From Aplysia californica (Eukaryota; Mollusca; Gastropoda; Aplysiida; Aplysiidae), in the NCBI RefSeq assembly GCF_000002075.1, contig NW_004798419.1:2845-66844 (forward strand): 64,000 nt of DNA, read 5' to 3'. The notes under the pieces were generated by a model. It was not told where the DNA came from. It did no database searches and saw only the letters and a list, made by a program, of their open reading frames with translations. Of the stretch, positions 36,486 to 48,400 are shown piece by piece (position 1 is the stretch's first letter; each line of letters begins with the position of its first letter). A program made the position numbers and the translations under genes.

Positions 36486-39400
36486 CAAAGGAGTAGTGCC
36501 CTCAGATACTTGATCTGCCCTTCCTGGTTGTGGTTAATTTACATTTAGATTAATAGAAATAACTGCCTCGGCAGTAAACGTTTTCTTTTAATATATTATC
36601 AATCACCTCGTGGCTCCTGTTGTGAGTATTTGCTAGCAAAAGCATATATAGAGGGCTGTGAACACAGCTTGTTTGCCGAGATCTGGTCCCAGGTTCAGTC
36701 AGACAGCCTCTAAAATTTTGGCAATGGAGGTCTCAGAAATCATTCAGGTCATGCAGTGATCTGTTGTTTTTTTGTTTTTGTTTATTGTTTGTTGTTTTCT
36801 GTGTCAGCGATAAAGAAGTTAATAATTTATAGATTTGTATACCCAGTGATAAGGAAGTTAATAAAGATTTGTATACCCTTTACCTAAGCTGGAGGTACTA
36901 AAACTAAGCTGGAGGTACTAAAAGAACAGCATTTATTATTAGTGATAATTATACAGGCAGGCATGCCGTTACTAATGTAAACGCACAGGCTGTTATCTAG
37001 TAGTAGTAGTAGTAGTAGTAGTATAGGGTTTTACGGCGCTCGCAACTGCGTAAGGTCACTGTTATCTTAAAAACTGGGTGGAGGTCGACAGGTTGACAGC
37101 TAGAAGATATTAAAGTGTTGTGTGACGTTTGACAAAGGAAGGAAGAACGTAGAAGAGAGAGTGATAAAGCGTGCTGATACGTGCGTTGTTGAGTTTTGGG
37201 AAAACTTCACAGAGGTTAGAGTCCTCTAATAATGTGTGCTAGTGGGCGGTTGGCGGGTGCTCTGGTGTGGTTTGCTTTCTTTCCTATCAAACGTCTATCG
37301 TCTTTATCTACCCTCCCTTTTTTTCGTGTTTGTTACTCTCCTGTAACCTCTAATCTTCGGCACTTATATGACCTTATTGTGTTGCAAGTGCCGTAAAACA
37401 CTTACTAAAGCAAAAACTAAAATGTGTGTTAATCTAATAATAGTCCATCGGTTACATTTTTATGAATAATAACACATCTTCCTCAAGCTACTGTTATGCT
37501 TTTTATTCAAAACTAAAATGTGTGCTAATCTAATAATAGCCCATCGGTTACATTTTTATGAATAATAACACATCTTCCTCAAGCTACTGTTATGCTTTTT
37601 ATTCAAAATATTAATAAAACATCTAACAAAAGTTTTTGTTATCTCCCCCCCCCCCCCATTTTCCTCCAAGCCCTTTTCTGTCTCTTGCTATTATCTATCT
37701 CTAAAAGTTAATTTAGAAAATTTGGTAAAGGTCATGTGACCACTTCAGTTATTCTGTTATGAACTTTTGACCTTTGCCCAAGTACTGTACGGCTCCACTT
37801 TAGAGAGCGCCTGTTGCCAACTGAAATTGCCGTGTTGTAGGAGACTGTAGAGTGGTTTTGTTTTAGTAAGAGCTTTATGCAAGACAATTAGGTCATATAT
37901 GTGTCGGAGATTAGAGGTGCTACTAGAGAGTAAGAAAGACCAAAGACAAAAAAAGGGGGGGGGGGGGGGGTAGAGAGATATAAGGACCATAGATGTTTGA
38001 TAGAAAAGGAGCAAACCACACCAGAGCTCCCCCCAACCACCCGCCTGTAACTTGTAACGTGGCTTTAAATGTGCTAAATGATGTCAATTGTCTATCATTT
38101 CTAGTGAGCATGAGGTGGGTGTTGTAGTAAAGTCAACATTTCTGTTTAAGTGAGCAGTAATAATTGTGCTGAATTATGTCTGTTTCCTATAATTTCCAGT
38201 GAGTAGAAGATTGGTGTTTTGGTTAAGTCTGCTTTTGTACAATGTCAGGCCCTACTGCTCCGTAAGACTACCCTCTGTTGACAGTGAGCTACGTCTAAAA
38301 ATTTGTATCCTAAATTATTTTTCAGGCATACGTTTTTGTTGGGGGGAGGGGGGTGGTCGGTGTTTGGTTTTTAGTTGTCATTGTTGGGTTGTTTTTTTAG
38401 TAAACGTTTTGCAATCTTTAACGTATGTAACTTGCATATGGGACGTCCAAGATTTTTTCACCCTTGTCCGAGAAGGCTGGGTGTAGATCTTTCGTACCAT
38501 AAGATCAGGGGTGTGGCTGAAACTGAAAGTCAGCAGGCTGTAAGAAGGAGCCAATGAGTAACAGTAGAAAGGCTGTAGAAAGAGTCAGGAGCCCAGAGGA
38601 GGCGGCAAAGGAGGTGTGGGCTGGGGGCAGAAAGTGGCGACGAAAGGAGATATCAGAACGTCGTTAGAGAGCTGGAAAGGATGTGAAAGGAGAACAACAT
38701 TTTAGAAGAGAAATTTTTTTGTCGCTATCTGGATTTGAACCCGGGATCTATTGAAGGAGAAGTGAACACCTTAACCTCTAGACCTCGAGAGCTCCCTTGT
38801 ATGTAAGTGGTACACGTACATGTACTCTTCTTCACAGTGTTCTGGTGTATTTTTGTTTTTCTGCAACCTGCTCGGACACAATTTCGATAGCAACGAAATG
38901 AACCAATTATTCTTTTCTCTTCGTTTTGTCTTGTGTTTTTTTTGTTTTGTTTTTGTTTATTTTTTAAGTAAATTTTTGGGGTACCTTTTTATTATTTGAA
39001 TTGAGAAAAGAAATGTTGGTGGCGTCGGTAGTCTAGGGTTACTGGATTCGTTATCGTGAGATGGCAGGCTTGTTGGTTCGAGGGTCAGCTCGATCGATCG
39101 TGGTGTCCCCGGGAAAGGCATTTGTTACTCTCTTTTAACAGCTCTAATCTTCGGCCCTTCTTGGACCTTAGTGTGCCCGAGAACTCCTACTAAGACAATT
39201 TTGTACTGTCAAAATTGTTTTTTGGGGGAAGGGGACGGGGGCAGATAAAGTTTCACAACCAATAACAAATAATAATTGAGGATAACAAATGGGCAATGCA
39301 CCCATACTAATGTCTATGAAAAGAATAAATTACCAAAGCATTAGTATTACGCAACAAGATTTTTTGGGGTATATTTTGTTTGGTTTTTAATCAATTTAAT

Positions 39401-42400
39401 GGTTCAAGACGAATGAAGGACAAGGTAGTAATGATAATAAGCTAGTTTTTATATGGAGACTTAGTTTACTATCTTTATAATAACATGGATTACACTGTAT
39501 TTGAGTCCACAAAAATAGCTTTCTTTGAATTTAACATGAAAACAAAACATTCCCTATATTTCGTGATTCATGATATACCCAAGACTTTTAGGTGCGCTTA
39601 GAATACATGGGGGCTCTCGTAACCTAGAGGTTAAGGTGTTGGCCTCTCATTCAAAGGCCCCGGGTTCGAATCCGGGAAGCGACCGAAAAATGTTTTTCTC
39701 TAAAATTGTCTCCTTTCACCTCCTTTCCTGCTCTCTAGCAATGTTCTGTTGTCTGCTTTCGTTTCCACTTTATACCTCCACCCTCTCACCTCCTTTGCCC
39801 CCTCCTCTGGGCTCCTGACTCTTTCTGCAGCCTTTCTACTGCTACTCCTTGGCTCCTCCTTACTGCTGTCTGTCTGCCACGCCCCTGATCTTCTGGTAGG
39901 AAAGATCTACACCTAGTCTTCTCGGACAAGGGCGAAAAATGTCGGAGGGCCCGTGTGCAAGTTGCGCACGTTAAAGATCCCTTGGTGGTTTAAAATCGAT
40001 AAGAGTAGGCTTTGGCCGCCACCTGGGCAAAATTCAAAATTTTCTTCCAACTGAAAATATTAGGTGTGTCCCGCGCGCTCATATGACCGTATGAAGTTGC
40101 GAGCGCCATAAAACACTTACCAAAAAAAAAAAATGAGAATGCAACATAGTGAATTGTTGACATTGGGGTTGCGTGATTGTACTTGTATAGCTTGTTCTTT
40201 CTTACTCATATTGACGGCCAATAACTTGTATTACAAAAAGCATGCCCCAAGGGATTGGTCACACATGTGTCGTTACATAAAAAATAAAAGTCATCACTGG
40301 GTACAGCCTGTACAACATGTATTAACAGAGACCATGATGAGAGAAGAAATGTTGGTGGCGTCGGTAGTCTAGTTGTTACTTGACTCGTTATCGTGAGATT
40401 GCACTTGCAGGCTCTGGTGCGGTTTGCTCCTTTTCTATCAAACATCTATCGTCTTTATCTCTCCTCCTTCTTTTTTGTGTATGTTACTCTCTTGTAACGC
40501 CTCTATTCTTCGGCATTTATATTACCTTATTGTGTTGCAAGTGCCGTAAAACTCTTACTAAAACTTTAAAAAAGACAATACCATGATTGCGTCTTTTTTT
40601 CCCCTTGTTCCAATTTCAGATTCACCCTTGTGGAGAGCATTCCAGAAAATCTCACCTACCCTGCATCAGCTCCCATTTTGCTCTCAACCTACGAAGCACA
40701 CCTAAGAATTCTTCGAAATGCAAAATCATCTATCCACCTCTCTACATTCTACTGGACCCTCCTGGGCAATGATACTGACTTCCATGACTACAGTTCCTAT
40801 AAGGTAACTATGCGATTTTCAGATGTAAAGCCAGCGTTTTTTATTTTTAGAGTTTTTTAAGTTTACTTTATCTCTTTAAAATTGTATGGTCGTAAAAGAC
40901 CCTCGCTGAAAATCATAGGGCTCCTGCTGACATGAGGGAAATGTTACAAGACAAAGTAAATAAAAACTAGGTTTTTGTGTTTAAAAAAAAGTATTTTTTA
41001 TGTACTGCCTATTGTGATGATGTGCATACAGGGATTTAATTTCATTGATAGAAATTACTGCTGTTTTGTAGGTGAATGCAGTGGCATACCGTTTATGTTT
41101 TAAAGCTCACCACAAATGTAGCAGGTCAAGTGAATCTGTTATCTAAAATAAACTACAAAAATATTATCTCAACTGATTAAATGGCTAAGGGTGTGAAGTG
41201 TTCCTCTCAGTGCATCAGATGAGTGGAACAGTGTCTGCAGATCCTGATTAATGCTGATAAAAGTTTTTGTCCTATTGAAGAGTGACCTACGTGGGATCTC
41301 GTTAAAAAATAATACGTTTTTTACCAGCTAGATAATCATATTCACTACAGGTTTAACTTAAGGTGTTGTATTGTAATGGTTATAGTTATAATAACTTTAA
41401 ATCCCTGAGCTCCCTTGATATGATTTAGATCATTTAAGAGGTGAGATTTTTTCGTCCTCCCTGTCAAGGCTGTCTCTGGCTGATTCTGATACAGCATCCG
41501 AATGGAAAGATGGATTAAATATACTTCCCCATCCTGGAATCGAACCTCTTTCTTTTGTGTTCCACAAAAATAAAGCGAAGCATCAAAATAGCTAAGAAGA
41601 ACTCTAATAAAGTGAGGCCAACCCTGAAAAATAGAAACACCCTAATGACTGCTAAAATAAGGGTTCTAAAAGGCCATGTGAGGTCAATGCTTCTATGTCT
41701 GTGAATGCTGGACAATTACCAAATATGGTAACAAAAAATTTGAAAAATGAAAAAATTAAATAAAAGCAACAGATATGTGGATTTTTTTTTTTTTGACTTG
41801 AGAATTTTGAGGAAGAAAAAGAAATCAAATGAGGAAGTCCTGAGAGAAGCCCGCAACAAATGAGGATGGTTGAATCAACAAAAAGGCTTTGAACATCTTG
41901 CTCTCACTGAAAAATCCGAAGGCAAACAAGGCAGGGAACAATTTATTTGGAAGACCTGAACAGATGGATGATGGGGAAACACCAGGATAATTAGGCATGG
42001 CAGGATGAAAGCACTTGTGGATGAGCAGAGCTTTCTGGCTTCTCTCTTGGTTTCAGCATTTCTTATTCATGAAGCCTCATATAAGTACACTTCTTTATTT
42101 TTTACAATTAATGAAACTGCTCATTAGTACTCTGCATTCCTTTTCAATAATATCTTTTTCCTTGACTAGGGGGAAAGCATCTTCAACAGTATCAATGCAA
42201 TTGCTAAGGCGGGCAATGTAACAGTGATGCTGGCACAGAACAACTCCAATGCTGACACTGACATTTTGAGTAAAAGTAAGTTCTGTGGTTTTCTTTGCCG
42301 GGGGTAAGTACATGGCTTTTCAAAAATCATGTGGCTTTCTTGCGCAAGTTGTTTTCTACTTCGTTGAAGTAGTGAGAATTTATTTTGTGTTAGAAGAACA

Positions 42401-45400
42401 GAATTTGTAGATCTTCATTTTTTTGTTTAACATTTTGCCGTCACATCTCACCGATCGGTGATGTTTATCACCCAGTGTCTTTGGATTTTCCCCAAAATGC
42501 CTTTGCCTTTGATGGCAAGGGTTTTTACTATATGAGCCTTGTGATGGCAAAGTGTTAATCGACTTATAAAACAGGCAAAAGAAAATGGTTTTAAAAATCC
42601 CAGATCTTGATTTTTTATTCACTTCTACTGCATAAGTGGTTTTGAGTTGAGGGGGTTTAGTACACAGTATTGAGCACTCTGCCGACTTTTAAAAATTTGT
42701 CAATGGTGTTGGCGGGTGCTCTTGTGTGGTTTGCGCTTTCTTCACTTTCAAATATCTGTCATCTTCATCTCTCCTCTTTTTCTTTATTAAATACGTTACT
42801 CTCTAGTGGTGCTTTTATATAGTGACTTATATAACTGTAACTAAAACTAAACTGGAGGCTTTTTAGGATTTCAAGAATAAACAACAAAATCCTTGCAAAG
42901 CAATAGCCTTTTTGTTCATGTAAAATTCCATGATATCTTACCTAAGAGGGGTGTAAAGTAGTTTGTAGTTTTGAGTTATACAAAGGTCACTGTGAATGAC
43001 TGTATCACTGTTCAAGTTTTTGCTCATATTGTCACTGGTTTGAGAGAGTCAACAACAGTGGTACAAGTAGGTCTAACAACAGTTAGGGTGGAGCATACGA
43101 CAGAGCACCCGTGTCAATAGTGTCATGAAACTGTCAGATGAACTCGCTCATCAATGAACAGTTCTCTATATTAGGCTGTTTTGTTTTTAGGACTGATATT
43201 GACCTTCATAACATCTTAGAGGTATTGCAATATAAAAGACCAAAAAAGTGGTCACTTAATCGGGTGGTTAGTGGTTGCCTTTTATGGTTAATTCCCATGT
43301 CAGAGATATTTGTTAATAAACATATACAGTAGAACCTGCTCTGACACTAACGACCACGTGTGCAAAACATTGCCTGTACAAACTACCATTTCTCACTACC
43401 CCCCACCTGACTATTACATGTATGACCACTTTTCTTCTCACAGTTGCAAAAAAAAAGAAAATACAACAATGCATCATGTGACCCTAATAAAAGAAATGAG
43501 GTAAAAAAAAAATTACAAGAGTTACTGAATTTCTTGCATCAGTGACGATATATTACAGCTGTATTCCTAGGAGTCAAATGTTTCCCCCCCTTACAGACTG
43601 CAAAGTTGTTTTTTATTCATTTTTAGAATGCATGTGTTTACAACAAAAAATGCTAAAAATATTCTATCTCTTTCTTGTTTTTTGTCTCAGATGGTGCTCA
43701 AGTGCGTACGGTAGACTTCGAACGTCTGATAGGAGCTGGCGTGTTACACACGAAGATGCATCTGGTGGATGGACAGCATATGTATCTTGGTAGTGCGAAC
43801 ATGGACTGGAGGTCGTACACACAGGTAATGGAGAACATAAAGTAGCTTTTGTCACCGAAAGAAAGTAAGAAACATCTACTACTAAAGTGTGGCGATTTTG
43901 TTTTTGTCGGCTCTCACCCAACTTAGGCTGTAAGTTAGAGTCAGAATCTGTTATTGGGTTTTGTTGTGTCGTCCACTACCTGGGAATGTGAGTGACTCCA
44001 ACTTTTGCAGTTGAAATAATGAAGCCTTTATATATTTAAAGCTAACTAGGGGTAGAAATATGGTTGTGCTCTGAAGTTTCACTTTGTGAGAGTGGTTTTG
44101 TAGGTTTTTCTCCCTTATACCAACTCATTTTGAAATTCATCTAGTTGTTTCTTACTTAAGCTATAGCAATCCTAAGTTGTCTGGCGAAACATGTTTTTAT
44201 ATTTTCAAGCCATTGAAAAATGTATTCCTGACTTGCACCCTTTAGCTGTATACTGCTTGATCAATAGGTCAATATCAAACCATAGAAAGCTCAAATTCAG
44301 TCATCCTCAAACAGAGAAAACAATGTAAAACTATGAGCCATTTCAATATATTTGTGGAAAATGAATCATTTGGTAACAGTGTATAGTATTTTGCATTAGG
44401 ATACATACAAACAAATGTATTGAGAATGCATTATGGCATATAGATATAATCATTAGCACATTTCAAACTCTCCAGTACAGAAATTTTATTTTAAAAACTT
44501 GTCTTGATTTGAAGTGTCATACATTTTCTCATGTTTGTTTTGATTTTTTTTCCAGACCAAAGAGCTAGGAGTCCTTGTGGAAAACTGTCCTTGTTTAGGA
44601 AAAGATGCTGAAAAACTCTTCCAGGTGAGATAAGCATCATTCTAAGTGTTTTCAATGTCTTTACTTTAAGATGACTGGCACCACTCTTTTCTGTTTTAAC
44701 TCATTTTCTATCTTTTCTTTTCTTTTTATACTTTTTGTGGGATTTTAGGGTTGTTTTGTTGTGGGGTTGTTTTGTTTGTTTGTTTGTTGTTGGTTTTTTT
44801 TGGGGGGAGGGGTATTCTTGTGTGCAAGCCATCAACATATGTTACAGAATCCAGCTTTCTGTCATTCAGTTTTTGCTTTGCACTGTTACTGTTACAAACT
44901 CTCACACCTATAAATCCGTGCTCTAATTTGGGAAGACTTTTCTTCTAATTTCTGATAGAAAAGCACTTTGCTCACATTTTCCTCACTTTACCCAGGTGGG
45001 AATAGGTACCCAGCTGTAGACAGTGAACAATGAAAGATCTTGTCACTTTGTTAGTGTTTGAGCGATTCTTATTCAGCTGCTCGCACTGTATGCTTCCCAG
45101 GAAACCATTAACATTTTTGAGTGTTTTTAGGTCTGCTAGGGTAATAATAGAAATGTAAAGCACATAGAGTTTGCTGTTGAGCTTTGTAATTCGCTATATA
45201 ACTGCAATTATCGTTTTATTATTATTATTTTTATTATTATTATTATTATTGTTACCTGTATTATTATTATTATTATAAGAAAATAAAGAAACAGAATGAG
45301 GTCATGTAAATAACACTAATGAAATTAAGTGATATATTCAAAACACCTTGCTTTGCTGGGGTCGGGAGAGGTGAGTAAATTTCTTGATCTAAATTGAGTA

Positions 45401-48400
45401 CCTTTCACAGTGAATCTCAGACAAGGTAGATCAACTTTTATTCTTGCCTCTAATCAGGTGAATGCCTAGGTTATGCATGTTTGAATTTTATTTATTTTTT
45501 AAATTTTGTAGGGGGCGGGTGTTTGTTGTTTTTTTTGTTTAAAAAATTAGCTTGCAGACATTATTCATTTATATCTTGTATTATAGTGAACTTCAATTCA
45601 GTTAGCTGACGAGCTGCATAGTCCATCTATTTTGAGGGAATCAGTTTCCAACCTGTTTTCACCTAACTACTGTACTTTTTTGTTCTTCCAAATTTCCCCA
45701 CTGTTCGGTGGCAAATAGGTGTACTGGTACCTGGGCAAGCCTGATGCTGAGGTGCCCAAACACTGGCCCGAGCAGTACAGTACAAACATCAACATGAGCG
45801 ACCCAGTCCTTGTTCCCTTCAACGACACAAAGGCCCCTGTCTACCTTGCTGTAAGTTTGTTAGTACATCGTACTCTGTGCAGGGAAAATTTAGTTGGGTC
45901 AGAGTTTAGGGGACATTTTTTTTTAAGTTCTTGAAGAGAAAGAATAAAGAAGTTTATATCGTCTGCAAGCTGTCCAAATGTTCTCAGCCCAGGAAGCAGA
46001 ATTTTTGCGGGATAGAGAAAAAAAAAAGATTTCTTTTTTTTTTTTTAAGTTATATCAACATTAGGTATATCTTTTTACCTTTTTTCAGTGTTTACAATTT
46101 GAATTTTACCAAAACATTTCTTAAGCACATGCAACCAATACCAAAGATTTAGAAACCACAAGATTCTACACACAAGACAGACCTTCCTGACCTTTGTGAT
46201 AGAGGTGCTTGATGGAAAAGAACAAGAGAAAGCAGAGACAGTGTACCAAAGTATCACTCAACTATGGTCTCACACATTTTTATTTTTCATTAAACCATAT
46301 AGGCTACAGCTCACCCAGATTCTGGTGTTTCCTTCAACTCTACACTGTTTTTCAAGATACAGTCCTTTTTTCGCCCGCAAGGCAATCTTTTTCAAATTTT
46401 TATTTATTGGCTCAAAAACCTTTTAATTTTAAGTCCATTTAAAAACTCATTGTTGTGTGGATTTTACCTGTCCCTGTTGTTTTATGCAAAAAAATTCTGA
46501 AATTATGCAAACTGAGCCCAAAAATGTGAAATTATGCGATTCTGTTAATTTTAACAAAGACAGATAAAGGAAAATAATAAGAAAATATGCAAAAAATGTT
46601 CAAATTTTGCTAAATTATGCGGGGTACATAAAACCACGGGGACAGTTTTACTGAAAAATGTTGATTAAATGCTCAAAAATTGTAATTTTTCAGTTTCCAA
46701 GGTTTCTCAAGCTTTGAAAATCACTCACTTTGGCGACCATTTTCTCGCTAATTTTACCTCTGAAAGCTGACGATTCCACCTCCTTCAGTCGCAAAAATCT
46801 TGACTTTTACCTCAGATTGATGGGTATTTTTTTTTTCCGTCGAAAGCAAGACAAATGAACAGGCTTGAAGTTAGTACCAATATCTCCACATACCCAAAAC
46901 CTGACGAGCGCCTGATTCCACCTCATCGTGACACATTTGAAAAAATGGCATGCTGTTTCCTAAAAGTTGAGAGACTATGTATTTCATTAAGCTACTCTGT
47001 AAAAATCAGTCGGCTGAGATTAAGTAGAAAAAAAAACAGGCACAAAGAGAAAGGAGATAGGGCCATTGTAATTGTTGTTGTTGTTGTTATTGATCCAGCA
47101 ACAGCTGGGCTCTCGCCCTTCTGTCCAATGCCATGTAGTGATAAGTGCTGGCCATTTTAATTAAAACAATATATTTTTTTCTTTCAGAGCTCTCCGCCTT
47201 CATTCTGCCCCGACGGCCGCACCAGTGATATTGACGCTCTTCTTGAAGTTGTCAGGAGCGCCAAAGACTTCATTTACATTTCTGTCATGGACTATTTTCC
47301 TGCTATTATTTACAAAAAACCTTATAGGTAGTTTAGTTTTATATTTCTTAGTTATTGGTAAAATAGATAAACTTTGTAGTGTTTTATTTTTTTAATTTTT
47401 TTTTTAAATGTGCCTCATTGCAGACTTGAACAAAAATTAAGGTGTGTTGGTATTTTTTCATGACAAAGCTAGTTCTAGAACTTGCCGGTAGTGAAAAACT
47501 TTACACTTATTTATGGGTCTTCAGAAAGAATTAATTATAAATTTGTTTTTATTCAAAATTAAGCATAGGCATGGAAGGGGTGGTGGGGGGGGGGGGGGGG
47601 GGGGGGGGAGAAGGATGTTCATAATATGTTCAACATTGCGGAAAGTTTCGTTAACAAACCACTCAACTAGATATGGCAATTGTAGGGCTAATATTATGTC
47701 ATGCAATATTACAAACAGCAATAAATGTTGAAATAAACTTGCCTCTGACTGGCTACTTCCTTGATATGTTTTGTGTTTTACAATTGTTTTGTTTTTTTTC
47801 AGAAAAATTACTTTAAATTTTCATAAACTCTGTGTAAGAGGGGTTTTTTTTTTTTCCTTTTGCAGGTTTTGGCCTGTAATCGATGACGCTCTGAGAAGGG
47901 CAGTGATTGACCGTGATGTAACTCTCTACCTGATGGCAGCCCACTGGGCACATACACATGGCGACATGTACGGTTACCTCAAGTCTCTGGACGACATGAA
48001 TAGAGTTTACAGAGGAAAAGTGGTAGTTGTAAGTGCAGGGTACCTATGTGTACTCGTTATCTTTATATTTATTCAGTCGCACCAATGGCTTGATGGTTTG
48101 GAAGATATACATTATTTATGTTATTTACAACTGTGGTTATTGCACAATAATTGAGCGACAAATGATATCATGTTTTTTACAAGGCAGCCAGTAGTTTCAC
48201 GACATGCCGCGCAAAAAAAATTTCAGCGCATTTTCACGACCTGTCAAAGACATACCAGCTCTTACCGCAGAGGTCTATCTAGATTTTCTAAGCAATTTTT
48301 TTTCGGAAGATCTAGATCTTGTTTCCGATTTTGGTCTTGTTCTAACGTCATTCCGATTAACCCACTCGTACCATAACGGCCGCTTCCGTTTCATAAGCCT

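Noticed and set aside
39606-39680. A tRNA gene
   Set aside because: Box A and box B are present, but the head is joined to a SINE body and tail and recurs in other SINE-2 copies; it is the SINE's own promoter.
47771-48154. 127-residue plus-strand open frame as an independent gene
   Set aside because: Its central part is exon 8 of the PLD3-like gene (47866-48028); the rest is intron read-through.
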